This document shows positions 17,070 through 26,219 of a DNA stretch of 35,188 bases, in pieces; position 1 is the first letter of the stretch, and every line of letters begins with the position of its first letter. The stretch is from Candidatus Zhuqueibacterota bacterium. GTDB lineage: Bacteria; Zhuqueibacterota; QNDG01; JABMRT01. The notes below the pieces were generated by a model. That model was not told the origin of the DNA. It ran no database searches and saw only the letters and a list, made by a program, of their open reading frames with translations. Where the stretch lies: assembly GCA_013202295.1 (NCBI GenBank), contig JABMRT010000246.1:1-35188 (forward strand), read 5' to 3'. The translations under genes and the position numbers were made by a program.

Positions 17070-18725
17070 CTATTTTTGCAGTAAAAGCTTACGACTCTCA
17101 CTAAAACGTTGTCCTGTCGCAGCATCCTCTGCCTGCATGCGGCAAAAATAGATACCGCTCGGCATATTTACGCCAGACCAGTGGATGTTATAAGCGCCGA
17201 AAACTCTGTGCCCGTTCACGAGTGTCGCCATCTCCTGTCCAAGCATATTTAAAATAGTAATTTTAATATGTCCTGCTTTTGCCATATGGTAGGAAATAGT
17301 TGTTGATGAGTTGAACGGATTGGGATAATTCTGCGTCAATTGAAAAGCAGCGGGATTCCGGAAATCATCAATCTTATCTTTATCATTTATTGATGTTGTA
17401 TTTAGATATTCATAAGCTCCTATGTCATATTCATCACCACTCGGTCTAATTACTCCATCAAAGTCAATAATGGGTGCATCTACTGAAGTACCATTGTCAA
17501 TAGCCGGTGAACCTGCTGTTAAATGGAAATCTCCAGAGCTGGCACTAATAAAACCGGGATTTCCAATAACGGGAAAGTCTCCATAATCAACATTCGAACC
17601 GTAAATTAAATTATACTCAAGCGTAACACTATCTATTAACGATGATTTAACATCAATTTGAGAAATATGATTTTGACTGCAAATATTATTGCGAATAAAA
17701 ATATCTCTTACATTTAAATTATTGATATAGATTCCTCGGTGTCCTTTACCATAAATGGTGTTATTAATAATATAAATATTTTCTAAAGGGCCGCTTTCTC
17801 CAAAATTTGCTGCCATTATTCCATCTTCTGTTGAAAATGGGGGTGAAGAATCATAAGCAATATTATTGTAAAACCAGATATCTTCTCCTAAGCATGAACG
17901 CTCTGAAGCCACTGCATAAGATATTTTACTGTTTACGACAGTGTTTTGATATACATGAATATTGTGAGATGATGCGTATAGAGGATCTGTATACCCTGCA
18001 TCGATATATATTCCTACCGCACCCGCATTCGAAACAAAATTATTATAAATTTGTCCGTTTGCGCATCCACTTTTGGCATCAATGGCCTCCTTCGGAGTAT
18101 TTTGAACTGTATTGTTAAAAATTGCAAATGTATCTACACTTCGAAATGAAATTGATTCGCGATGAATCAGGGAACAACTATCAAGAAAATTTCCTTTAGC
18201 AGTAACGTTTGTTGCCAAAGGGACACCCTCCCCACGAGAATATCCTACCCCGATACCCGTTGCCCCACAATTGGAAATATGGTTATTTTCTATATTGATG
18301 TGAGATGAGCCATAACGGCACATTATTCCTCCGCCCTCGCTGGAATTTCGAATAGTCAATCCAATTATATTGATATAGTGTTTGTCTTTTATATCAAACA
18401 CCCCACGGTCAGAATATTCTAAATAAGAAAATCCTGAACCATCAATTATTGACGTGTCACCAGAATATGCTGTATATGTAATGTAATTACTTGCATCTCC
18501 GGAATTTGCCGGAATAACGTATTCGTTATAGATACCTGATTTTATAAAAACGGTATCCCCCGCTTGTAACACATTTGCTGCTTTTTGTATAGTTTTATAT
18601 GCCTGGCCAAGTGAAAGTCCTGAATTATTGTTATCCCCTGATGGACTTACATAATAATTTGTCTCAGCATTACTAATAACTGTAAATGCCAAGACCGCAA
18701 TGATGTATAGCATTATCTTTTTCAT
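17070..18725 (-). CDS. Secreted right-handed beta-helix protein with type IX-like sorting domain
   Basis: This 551-residue extracellular protein has a signal peptide (1-20). A DUF1565-like start (YYVSPSGDNNNSGLS, then AYKTIQKAANVLQAGDTVFI, about 24-62) is followed by parallel beta-helix coils to about 420, with repeated segments such as INIENNHISNCGATGIGV, IWFYNNIAYDS and IYIINNTIYGKGHRGIYINN. The segment SPAIDNGTS...DIGAYEY (about 405-440) closes the helix. The last 85 residues are a C-terminal sorting domain with QNYPNPFNSSTTISY, GQEMATLVNG and PSGIYFCRM. The fold is used by polysaccharide lyases and some hydrolases; no catalytic site can be assigned, but a lyase would supply the GH105 substrate. 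The start has AGGAG nearby. Confidence 0.88.
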   Translation of the reverse strand: MKKIMLYIIAVLAFTVISNAETNYYVSPSGDNNNSGLSLGQAYKTIQKAANVLQAGDTVFIKSGIYNEYVIPANSGDASNYITYTAYSGDTSIIDGSGFSYLEYSDRGVFDIKDKHYINIIGLTIRNSSEGGGIMCRYGSSHINIENNHISNCGATGIGVGYSRGEGVPLATNVTAKGNFLDSCSLIHRESISFRSVDTFAIFNNTVQNTPKEAIDAKSGCANGQIYNNFVSNAGAVGIYIDAGYTDPLYASSHNIHVYQNTVVNSKISYAVASERSCLGEDIWFYNNIAYDSSPPFSTEDGIMAANFGESGPLENIYIINNTIYGKGHRGIYINNLNVRDIFIRNNICSQNHISQIDVKSSLIDSVTLEYNLIYGSNVDYGDFPVIGNPGFISASSGDFHLTAGSPAIDNGTSVDAPIIDFDGVIRPSGDEYDIGAYEYLNTTSINDKDKIDDFRNPAAFQLTQNYPNPFNSSTTISYHMAKAGHIKITILNMLGQEMATLVNGHRVFGAYNIHWSGVNMPSGIYFCRMQAEDAATGQRFSESRKLLLQK

Positions 18726-18801
18726 TATCTATCTTTCTCCTATGTTGGGAATGGTAAATAGAGTCTAACAAAAAACAATTCCATAAAAGAAATTTCTTGA
18801 A

Positions 18802-18813
18802 AAAAGCGCTTTT
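18802..18813. promoter_or_regulatory. Perfect palindrome AAAAGCGCTTTT
   Basis: A 12-base perfect palindrome with central GC lies about 77 bases upstream of the beta-helix start codon, just downstream of the TTGGCTCAA-like element. The form resembles operators of LacI-family regulators. No LacI-type gene is in the window, so the binding protein is unknown. Confidence 0.35.
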
Positions 18814-18822
18814 AAAATCCAG

Positions 18823-18833
18823 TTGAGCCATTT
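18823..18833 (-). promoter_or_regulatory. TTGGCTCAA-like element upstream of the beta-helix gene
   Basis: The minus strand reads AAATGGCTCAACTGGAT, matching the element upstream of the TonB receptor (CAATTGGCTCAACTTGAT) at 15 of 18 positions or so by eye. It is about 98 bases before the start codon. Confidence 0.45.
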
Positions 18834-18904
18834 ATCAGTCAGCCTCAAAATGTAATTCATTTACAATATATGAAATTGTCTAAAAGTGTCAATATTTAAT
18901 TAAC

Positions 18905-19756
18905 TCACTCACTGTAAACCTTTTCTAAAAAACGCATTACTATAGTTTGAAAAGCAACGGGTTGTTCTATATGATGCGCGTGCTTCCCGTTGGGAGCAAT
19001 ATATACATCAGCTTTTTTAATAAGCTCAGACATGTAAATGATATCTTCCAGTTTAACAGTAGAATCTTTATCTCCATGCGTCAACAAAACAGGGCATTGG
19101 ATATTTTGAAGGTCTATTTCATCTAATTCGGTTTCACTTTGCCATAGTTCTTTCACTTTATATACAAATCGATTCCAATCAGCTTCTGGATTTAATTCAT
19201 TATATTGGTTTTCAGTATTGCCCCATGAACGCACTGTATCCGGCGTTATTGTACTTATCCATCTATTACTTTCCGGGGACATGCCACCTCGTCCATCACG
19301 ACGAAAATTAGAACCAATAGTAATTAAACTCTTTACTTTCTCAGGATACTTCGCCGCCAATATAAAACCAATAATACCCCCATCGCTATGCCCGAGAACA
19401 GTGACAGGGCCAATATTGAGTTTTTCAAATAACATTACCATGTCATTAGCAAGTATGGGATATGTCATCTCTTCATCGTTTAGTGTAGATCTCCCATGTC
19501 CTCTGGTATCTACAGCAATGATCTGATATTTTTTTGATAAGTACTCAATTAGTAATGATTGAGAAGAAATATTACCATAGCCACCATGAAGAAGAAGTAT
19601 TGGCTCACCTTGGCCGTAAATTTCATAATATATTTTCACATCATTTATATCAGCATAATAACCCGCATTTTGATTGGATCCGTATTTAATCTGATTTTCG
19701 GCTTTTATACATCCAAAAAGGAAAATACTTAGCAAAATGAAGAGAATTTTTCTCAT
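18905..19756 (-). CDS. Alpha/beta-hydrolase lipoprotein
   Basis: This protein of about 283 residues has a lipoprotein signal (LFGC, C16). Features of the alpha/beta-hydrolase fold are clear: ILLLHGGYG (oxyanion region), VDTRGHGRS, the nucleophile elbow VLGHSDGG (S124), the acid region LLTHGDKDSTV (about 225) and NGKHAHHIEQP supplying the catalytic His near the C-terminus. It is probably a membrane-anchored esterase removing acyl groups, though the superfamily is functionally broad. The start is uncertain: the ATG at 19756 fits the signal peptide but lacks a good ribosome site; an ATG at 19789 in frame has GGTGAG upstream and would give an 11-residue longer N-terminus. Confidence 0.8.
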   Translation of the reverse strand: MRKILFILLSIFLFGCIKAENQIKYGSNQNAGYYADINDVKIYYEIYGQGEPILLLHGGYGNISSQSLLIEYLSKKYQIIAVDTRGHGRSTLNDEEMTYPILANDMVMLFEKLNIGPVTVLGHSDGGIIGFILAAKYPEKVKSLITIGSNFRRDGRGGMSPESNRWISTITPDTVRSWGNTENQYNELNPEADWNRFVYKVKELWQSETELDEIDLQNIQCPVLLTHGDKDSTVKLEDIIYMSELIKKADVYIAPNGKHAHHIEQPVAFQTIVMRFLEKVYSE

Positions 19757-19916
19757 AATTGAAACCCATTTTAGATTTGTTGAACCCATGTGCTCACCGG
19801 AAACGGACAGAATGTGTATTTACACAGATTAAAAACACATCAAAACTACTTGAAAAATAGAGCCCCTCCGTCGGGTGAAGTCACATTTAGAATTTGCAAC
19901 CATTGCTTGAAAAAGA

Positions 19917-19932
19917 TCCGTTCGATCACGGA
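19917..19932 (-). terminator. Possible weak intrinsic terminator after the GH-D gene remnant region
   Basis: On the minus strand TCCGT and ACGGA enclose a six-base loop and are followed by TCTTTTTC. The stem is only five bases, so the call is tentative. Confidence 0.35.
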
Positions 19933-19984
19933 ATGCTTTCATTTATCTTTTGCTGCGTTTGTAATATTTTTATGATTATGATCG

Positions 19985-20123
19985 TTATATTATTTCCGGG
20001 ATTTTGTTTTTTTTACGAACTGTTCTTCGTAACATTCTGTTAGCCGTTTCATCATTAATAAATTTCTGTTTTTGACGATCAAACTAAAATTGTCATCATT
20101 CATTCCGAGCCATCGATTTCAAT
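19985..20123 (-). pseudogene. 3' remnant of a Gfo/Idh oxidoreductase gene
   Basis: The minus strand here encodes FDRQKQKFINDETANRMLRR and then KIPEII with a TAA stop, nearly the same as the last 33 residues of the oxidoreductase at 33609 (FDRQKQKFINDEAANMMLRR ... EIPEII). Just before it the bases give IEIDGSE, a stop, and MMTI, matching the internal IEIYGSELMMTIG of the intact gene, which lies about 85 residues earlier there. So this is a second copy that has lost its 5' part and an internal segment. The stop of the GH-D gene overlaps the first bases. Confidence 0.85.
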
Positions 20124-22869
20124 CAACATTTATTGCACCCAGTTTTATATTTTCTTTAAAACTCCCTTTTTTTGCAATATGAGGTGGAAATATGCGATGC
20201 TCGCATTTATTGTTTGTCTCAATTTTTAGTGTAATACAGGGATTGAATTGATAATCTATCGACCAAATATCTATATCCCCACTCCACTTATTTTTCATAT
20301 CAAGGACCAGGTGATGCTTCCTTAATTCTGTCTGAATGGTATACCATCCCGACTTCTGATGAGACATATTAAATTTTTCATCCACAGGCGACCCATTGAA
20401 TTTTGGCTGTATTAATTCTCCATCAAGTATAAACTCTATCATGGGTAACTGAGCCTTTTGTCGATCTCTGGATTTTAAAAGGAAGCCAATCGTTGCATTT
20501 TCCGGTTGGTGACCCATTTCAAAATCAATTTCTATTTTCGAATCTTTTCTAACAGCAGAAAAATTAGTTATTATCTCATTCTCTTTTCTTGGCGGAACCG
20601 GTAAATTATCTGATGTTATTTTGTTGCCCTGATAATTGATTTTCTTAACAATCTTTTTATTAAGTAACTTGGGAGCTTCTTTGGTTTTGTAATAGCGTAT
20701 GATCCAATTGCCCTGATCATCCAATTGAGAATCAAAAGGGACCCCCGCAATGAAAGGTTCCTGACTCTCTTCTATCGGATAAATTTCATAAATGGCAGTT
20801 TCATATCCGTCTAATGGGAGAGATATTTTATCTCCGGATTTATAAATTTCAGGAGATACCCACCGGTATGGATAGACTTTTTCGAGTACTAAATTTTTCG
20901 CATCGTCATCCAAACCAAACTCAGGAGAGAGTTCTATTTCCAATTTTTGATTTTCAATGTATGGATTACGAGCAGCCACAATTCCTTTGTTTTCTTTTAA
21001 ATGCAAAAAGCCATAAGTTTGTTTCTTTCCCGGATCTCCCCCTACCATCTCGGTGTTCATAAGCACGGAAAAATTATCTTTTGCCCATTTTAATGAATGG
21101 GCAATTACCTGCCATTGTGCGTCATTCATATTATCAGGACTGGTATACAATTCATACATGGAAACGCCACGGGCGAAGTATAGAATAGCATTGTCCGCAA
21201 ATTTATCGAGTGATTCTCCCAAATACGGCACTTCTATTTTTCCCTTGATAAGGCCATGGGTCATCATGTTGCTGATAGGGAACCAGAATTTTTTCTTGTG
21301 GAAATCATCGTACAAGGTTAAATCCCGGTAGGTAATGGCGGCATCTCTTTGGTTGTATGAGGGCACATCTGCATATCCGTAATCTTGCCCCTGCATCCAA
21401 ATCTGATTGGCATATTTTAGCCACCAGGGGCTCAACCAGGTTCCCGAGGTGATGCTATGATAAACATTCGGATTCACTTGATGAATGGCATTAATCGTGG
21501 AAATTAATGTATCCAGAACTGCTATTTGTGAATACAATCCAATAGGGTGCCCATGATACGCTTCACTACAAGAAAACTGTATTCCGTCCCATTTGTAGAA
21601 TGCCACACCTTGTTTAACAAATTCAAGCGTACGTTTCTTAAAGAGTTTACTATAGTTTTTTCCTGCAAGGCACAGTTGAGCTCCTCCCCACTGTTTTTCT
21701 TCTCCAACCACCTCATATCCATTCTCTCTATACCAATTAATTCTTTTCATACGAGCTGAATAACCGCCCGTAGGGCCAAACCACATACCAAGCTGGGTGT
21801 TTCCTTGTTTAAACTCATCCACAATGGGTGACATCCCGTCCGGGAATGCTGTTTTATTCAATTGCCAATTGCTGGCATACACATCCCAACCATCATCCAG
21901 CACAAATGCATTTAACGGGACATCATATTTATCAATAAAGTTTTTTCTAATTGATTGGTACAGCCGTAAAACATTCCTTTTATTCATATAATTTTCTTCT
22001 TGAAGCCACTTGGTATATCCGCCTACCGGATAATTTTCACTTCTTAAGTCATACCAGGTATTGTAAAGTGTATAAGGTGTATTGGGAGCAACTTTTAAAT
22101 CATCGACATAATCCATAAACCATTTTTTAACATACGTGTCAGGAGTGAAACCCAATACAACCCAATCACTTTCAATCCAATCGCTGGATATTTTTTTTCC
22201 GACATATTTAGCACAAGTCAGTTGATACGAGTTTTCATTGTTTAATTTAATTGTATTGGTGGACGCAGGGTATTCGAGTCCGTAAAAGACACCTCTGTTT
22301 TTGAATTGAAAAGCTACGGGCTGACCAAACCCACCTTCCTTAATAATCTTAAGCTCTTCAGGAGGGTTCAGACGGGCATCTAATGGTCTAATCTGATGTA
22401 AAAAATGTTTTTGAAACAGAGTATCTCTAATTGCTATTTTTCGCTTCACATAATAATTGTCAGGTTCAATAAGGTAAGTCATTGACAGTTGTAAATGTTG
22501 ATTTCTACCTTTATAAAAAGCCTCAACTTGTTTTATTCCGTCAGGAAGATTATTTTCAAAATAGTTTACAAACTTAAAATCTTTTTTTGAGAGGGTTACA
22601 GGATTTTCAGCATTATTATCCATTCCAGGCGACATCCAATCCGTCCAAACGATTTCGAAAGCGAAATCACCATCCGTTTTTATCATTTCATTAAAATTAT
22701 TATCAGAGAAACTAATCTTTTCAGAATACAACATGCCTTTTTGACATTCAACCGTCAATTTAATTCGGTTGTTTTCAATCTGGAAGAGATTAAAGTCTTG
22801 ATTTTGCTGTGTGAAGCCAATATGGCTTATAATAATGAGGAGTATTGAGATAATTACATTTTTTCTCAT
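20119..22869 (-). CDS. Clan GH-D (GH27/GH36-like) alpha-galactosidase-type hydrolase
   Basis: This 916-residue secreted enzyme has a signal peptide (1-20, ending GFTQQ). An N-terminal beta-sandwich (about 28-260) precedes a TIM barrel with YNTWYDLRS (about 269-277), NAFVLDDGWD (320-329), LGMWFGPTGGY (360-370), FYKWDGIQFSCSE (D428, likely nucleophile) and IWMQGQDYGY, which may supply the acid/base Asp. These are the landmarks of GH27/GH36 enzymes, which remove alpha-galactosyl or related groups. About 170 further residues at the C-terminus form beta-rich domains not typical of the family. The ATG at 22869 starts the signal peptide and has AAGGA upstream. The in-frame extension to 22953 overlaps a terminator hairpin and is not real. 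Exact sugar specificity is open. Confidence 0.85.
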   Translation of the reverse strand: MRKNVIISILLIIISHIGFTQQNQDFNLFQIENNRIKLTVECQKGMLYSEKISFSDNNFNEMIKTDGDFAFEIVWTDWMSPGMDNNAENPVTLSKKDFKFVNYFENNLPDGIKQVEAFYKGRNQHLQLSMTYLIEPDNYYVKRKIAIRDTLFQKHFLHQIRPLDARLNPPEELKIIKEGGFGQPVAFQFKNRGVFYGLEYPASTNTIKLNNENSYQLTCAKYVGKKISSDWIESDWVVLGFTPDTYVKKWFMDYVDDLKVAPNTPYTLYNTWYDLRSENYPVGGYTKWLQEENYMNKRNVLRLYQSIRKNFIDKYDVPLNAFVLDDGWDVYASNWQLNKTAFPDGMSPIVDEFKQGNTQLGMWFGPTGGYSARMKRINWYRENGYEVVGEEKQWGGAQLCLAGKNYSKLFKKRTLEFVKQGVAFYKWDGIQFSCSEAYHGHPIGLYSQIAVLDTLISTINAIHQVNPNVYHSITSGTWLSPWWLKYANQIWMQGQDYGYADVPSYNQRDAAITYRDLTLYDDFHKKKFWFPISNMMTHGLIKGKIEVPYLGESLDKFADNAILYFARGVSMYELYTSPDNMNDAQWQVIAHSLKWAKDNFSVLMNTEMVGGDPGKKQTYGFLHLKENKGIVAARNPYIENQKLEIELSPEFGLDDDAKNLVLEKVYPYRWVSPEIYKSGDKISLPLDGYETAIYEIYPIEESQEPFIAGVPFDSQLDDQGNWIIRYYKTKEAPKLLNKKIVKKINYQGNKITSDNLPVPPRKENEIITNFSAVRKDSKIEIDFEMGHQPENATIGFLLKSRDRQKAQLPMIEFILDGELIQPKFNGSPVDEKFNMSHQKSGWYTIQTELRKHHLVLDMKNKWSGDIDIWSIDYQFNPCITLKIETNNKCEHRIFPPHIAKKGSFKENIKLGAINVD

Positions 22870-22906
22870 GGTGATATCCATCCTTAATTTAGGGTCATGA
22901 AGGAAT

Positions 22907-22945
22907 AGATAAAAGACAGACCCGGCAAAATTCACCAGGTCTGTC
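22907..22945 (-). terminator. Strong intrinsic terminator of the two-domain secreted protein
   Basis: GACAGACCCGG and CCAGGTCTGTC form an 11-base stem with one mismatch and a nine-base loop (22915-22945). On the minus strand a TTTTATC tail follows directly. It lies about 25 bases past the stop codon at 22971 and before the start of the GH-D gene, so it separates the two transcripts, at least in part. Confidence 0.8.
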
Positions 22946-22970
22946 AAACTCAAATTAACCTAAAACAGAA

Positions 22971-24326
22971 TTATTTTAGAAGCATCATCTTATGCGTCTG
23001 AACGTTGTGTCCCGCTTCCAACCGATAGAAATAGATACCGCTTGAAACCTTCATGCCATCAAATGTGACATGGTGAACACCCGCATTCTTATTCTCATTC
23101 ACTAATGACATCACTTCATTTCCCAGAATGTCGTACACAGTCAGCTGGACATCAGATGCAACCGGGAGCGTATAAGAGATAGTCGTGGTCGGGTTGAATG
23201 GATTCGGATAGTTCGATGCAGCCAGCTTGTAATCATTCACTTGAATTGGGCTTTCCACACTTGTATCTTCATCAGGATCGACCAATCTCACGTTATCAAT
23301 AAGCCACTCATCATCACCATCCGCTGCTTGATAGTCCGGCTGAATCACAAACCTGTCATAAAATTGCGGATCGGGATCGGCCACAGTGCCTTCAAACACA
23401 TCAAAGGTCAGCTCTTCCCATTCTTCGGCTACGGTTGTATAGGCGTTAACCTTGGTGGGATTGTCATGATTATCTTCCCATTTTTCTAATTTAATTGTGA
23501 CTTGGCGATCGATATCCGGAGCATATACCAACACTTTAAAAACCCATCTTCTATCAAAATCGAAATACTCGTATTTATTACACGTTCCGAATCCTTCCCA
23601 GCTGCAATCAGAAGAAGTTATAAACCAGCCAACCTTTTCACTGGTATTTATGCCAGACGGATACGGATTGTCAATAACAGCAAAATCCGATGCATCCTCG
23701 CCCCAGAAATAGAAAAAATTCGTATACTCATCAAAATCATAGAGTACGCCATTATTCTCATCAATAGAAATCGGTGGTTTGCCATGCTGGACATTTGTAA
23801 AATACCAGGATTCACCGACGTTTACTTCCCCATAATCAGGAAAAAGAGCAATTTGATCAAAAGTGCCTATGTTGGGATCGTCTTGAGCATCTGCAAAATC
23901 GAAAATCAATGTTTCCCATGCATTCGCAACGGTTGTCTGAGCCTCTACTGTGAAAAATGGATTGGGAGTGCCGAAAGGTTGAATTTTTACAGCGACTGTT
24001 CTTCCAACTTCAGGTGAATAGACCTGAACTTTTATCAAAGTGTGCACCGAAAAATCAAATGGTTCTTGTTGATCTTCGAGAATAACGCCCTCCCAGGTAC
24101 AGTCAGTTGTAATCACTTTACCCACTTGATAGGTGTCCCCATCCGGATTATCTACGATTTCAAAAGTTGCGGCATCTGCACAATCAAAAACTGTCCAGGT
24201 GTACGTATCACTGAAATCTGCGATGAGGCCGCTGTTTTCATCCGGAAAGCTATCACCCGGCAATTGAGCATACAAGCTTGTGCTTGAGAGTAAAGCCATG
24301 ATAAGTAGTAGTGTTCTGAACCTCAT
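22971..24326 (-). CDS. Secreted protein with two tandem beta-sandwich domains and type IX-like sorting domain
   Basis: This 451-residue protein has a signal peptide (MRFRTLLLIMALLSSTSLYAQ). It carries two related domains of about 160 residues each. Each opens with a (L/V)(I/L)(A/Y)DF segment and contains an ITT.DC.WEG / ITSSDCSWEG line, a VKVQVYSPEVGRTVAVKI / FKVLVYAPDIDRQVTIKL line, a TTVA..WE.L.FDF line and a final QIALFPDY / RFVIQPDY line. This layout resembles carbohydrate-binding modules that bind extracellular glycans. The C-terminus (SNYPNPFNPTTTISYTLP to MMLLK) is a sorting domain for export to the cell surface. The ATG at 24326 follows GGAGG by five bases. No catalytic site is seen, so it is probably a glycan-binding protein. 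Confidence 0.85.
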   Translation of the reverse strand: MRFRTLLLIMALLSSTSLYAQLPGDSFPDENSGLIADFSDTYTWTVFDCADAATFEIVDNPDGDTYQVGKVITTDCTWEGVILEDQQEPFDFSVHTLIKVQVYSPEVGRTVAVKIQPFGTPNPFFTVEAQTTVANAWETLIFDFADAQDDPNIGTFDQIALFPDYGEVNVGESWYFTNVQHGKPPISIDENNGVLYDFDEYTNFFYFWGEDASDFAVIDNPYPSGINTSEKVGWFITSSDCSWEGFGTCNKYEYFDFDRRWVFKVLVYAPDIDRQVTIKLEKWEDNHDNPTKVNAYTTVAEEWEELTFDVFEGTVADPDPQFYDRFVIQPDYQAADGDDEWLIDNVRLVDPDEDTSVESPIQVNDYKLAASNYPNPFNPTTTISYTLPVASDVQLTVYDILGNEVMSLVNENKNAGVHHVTFDGMKVSSGIYFYRLEAGHNVQTHKMMLLK

Positions 24327-24427
24327 TTTCTCCTCCATCAATAAAGTTTTAACTTTCTCCTGTTGAATCCTAATCTGTACTTCTTTTTTCCCTCCTTTAT
24401 TAAGATATAAGTGTAAAAAAGTATTGA

Positions 24428-24440
24428 GTTGAGCAATTTT
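24428..24440 (-). promoter_or_regulatory. TTGCTCAACT element upstream of the two-domain secreted protein
   Basis: The minus strand reads AAAATTGCTCAACTCAAT, a variant of the repeated element with one G missing. It is about 102 bases before the start codon. Some 30 bases further upstream there is also AAAATCAAATA (plus strand near 24457), which matches the inverted repeat found at the ROK repressor promoter. Confidence 0.4.
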
Positions 24441-24587
24441 TACAAAGTAAAGTAGAGTAAAATTTAAAATCAAATATATTGGTCCAAGAACTTATGCACA
24501 GGTTCTATATTTATGAATTCTGTTGATCCTTGCTATGCACCAGTATCATTCAGCCCTTAATGGAAATCTTGAATCCCTCGGTAAATT

Positions 24588-26219
24588 TCAATCATGCCCA
24601 TAGATTCTATCCCAAAACAGATAGCGGTCATCGTTTTTAGCGTCAATGGTCTTTGATTCCACGTTGAGGAGCATCACAGGGGGTGTCGCATCATCTACTT
24701 CAGCAGCCGGCCATTCAGGAAGATTTACTCCGTTCGGATTGCCCTTTAAGATGAAATTGGAAAAATAGCCCTGCATGGTTTTCGAAACGATATAATCTTC
24801 TTCTTCCCATGCAAACTCCGGAGCCAGATACAGGTTACCCATACAATATTCAATTTCATGGGCATGGGCTGCGCCCACAGGCTTACGTGGTGGAGAGGTA
24901 TTTTCATCTTTTTTCTTGGTTCCACCGGCAAGACCGGATGTGAGTGTTCTGTCCTTTAATGGAGGTTTTGGTCTATCAAACAGGTATCGATAAACCGGTT
25001 GCGAACTGTTCTTTCTGTGAAGGTCAAACCATTTCCATGTGCTGTACCCCATAAACCGGTCGGATGCAAGAGCTGTTGCTGAAAGCTCGATCTCTCTTTC
25101 AGATCCATATGGATAGAACTTCAAGACTGCCTCGAAATTTTCAGGATAAATTTCTTTCACTTTATTGATATAAACTTCTTTTATGAATGGACCCTTGGTA
25201 AAATCAAGGCCATCTATTTCAGCAGAGTTCCAGCCTAAAAGCAAAGGGATCTTGGCCTGCTCACCCGCCTTAAAGATTTCCACAAGCGTTTTTGGAAAGA
25301 AATATCCGTCGATGCATATTGGAAATCCAAATCGCCCGGATTGGACATAAATGTCGAGCAGCTCTTCTGTGCTTAGTGCCCGTAATTCCTTAAGGGTTGA
25401 ATAGCCATACTTTTTCGCGAATTCAACCCCTTCCTTTTCGGCGTCCTCCAAAAAGAACAGATCCTCCGTCGAATAGATCGTTGCGCCACTTTCTCCGATT
25501 GCACCTGCGATCAAATCCCTGGAAAGGGGAGATGCCATGTGTGCGCTGACCGAAATGGATCCGGCGGATTCACCGGCAATCGTGACTTTTTCAGGATCGC
25601 CGCCAAATGCAGCAATATTCTTCTGCACCCATTTTAACGCGGCAGCCTGGTCAAGCAGGCCATAATTGCCTGAAGCCTTGTACGACGCTTCGGCACTGAG
25701 CTCCGGATGAGCAAAAAAACCAAAAACGTTAAGCCGGTAATTCATGGTTAATGTGACCATGCCCTTTTGTGCCATGCTTGCGCCGTCGTATCGCGGTTCA
25801 GCGCCATCTCCGCACACAAATCCGCCGCCGTAAATATATACCAGCACAGGAAGCTTTTCTTTGCCTTTTTGAGCAGGTGTCCATACATTTAAGTAGAGAC
25901 AATCTTCGTCCATATCATCCGATCTGGAATTCATTTCACCCCAGATGTCAATCTGAACCGGCCTTAACCTGAATTTCTTTGTTTCAAGTATGCCGTCCCA
26001 ATTATCGACAGGTTGTGGGGCTTTCCATCTGAGTTCGCCCACCGGCGGCTTGGCGAAAGGAATTCCCAAATACATATAAAGATCTGTCTTTGCGTCATGA
26101 AAGCCCTCAACGACACCATTTTCAATTTTAGTGCGCACTGGCACCTGATTTTCATCCTGTGCCATAATGAGTGAGCTCAGCAAGCAGGATAGTGCGATCA
26201 GAGATATCCGTTTTTTCAT
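24588..26219 (-). CDS. Type-B carboxylesterase
   Basis: This 543-residue secreted esterase has a signal peptide (1-20, ending IMA). It shows the type-B carboxylesterase signatures YLGIPFAKPPVGELRW (about 50-65), EDCLYLNVWTP (105-115), YIYGGGFVCG (oxyanion hole, about 129-138), VTIAGESAGSISV (S218 nucleophile) and AAHAHEIEY (catalytic His). The acid residue is probably in the NSAEIDGL region. The family cleaves carboxylic esters; here it may remove acyl groups from the polysaccharide. The start has GGAG seven bases upstream. Length is normal. A 260-base gap separates it from the next gene. Confidence 0.93.
   Translation of the reverse strand: MKKRISLIALSCLLSSLIMAQDENQVPVRTKIENGVVEGFHDAKTDLYMYLGIPFAKPPVGELRWKAPQPVDNWDGILETKKFRLRPVQIDIWGEMNSRSDDMDEDCLYLNVWTPAQKGKEKLPVLVYIYGGGFVCGDGAEPRYDGASMAQKGMVTLTMNYRLNVFGFFAHPELSAEASYKASGNYGLLDQAAALKWVQKNIAAFGGDPEKVTIAGESAGSISVSAHMASPLSRDLIAGAIGESGATIYSTEDLFFLEDAEKEGVEFAKKYGYSTLKELRALSTEELLDIYVQSGRFGFPICIDGYFFPKTLVEIFKAGEQAKIPLLLGWNSAEIDGLDFTKGPFIKEVYINKVKEIYPENFEAVLKFYPYGSEREIELSATALASDRFMGYSTWKWFDLHRKNSSQPVYRYLFDRPKPPLKDRTLTSGLAGGTKKKDENTSPPRKPVGAAHAHEIEYCMGNLYLAPEFAWEEEDYIVSKTMQGYFSNFILKGNPNGVNLPEWPAAEVDDATPPVMLLNVESKTIDAKNDDRYLFWDRIYGHD

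Noticed and set aside
22870-22953. Longer N-terminus for the GH-D hydrolase
   Set aside because: The extension has no ribosome site, precedes a clear signal peptide and runs across the terminator hairpin at 22915-22945.
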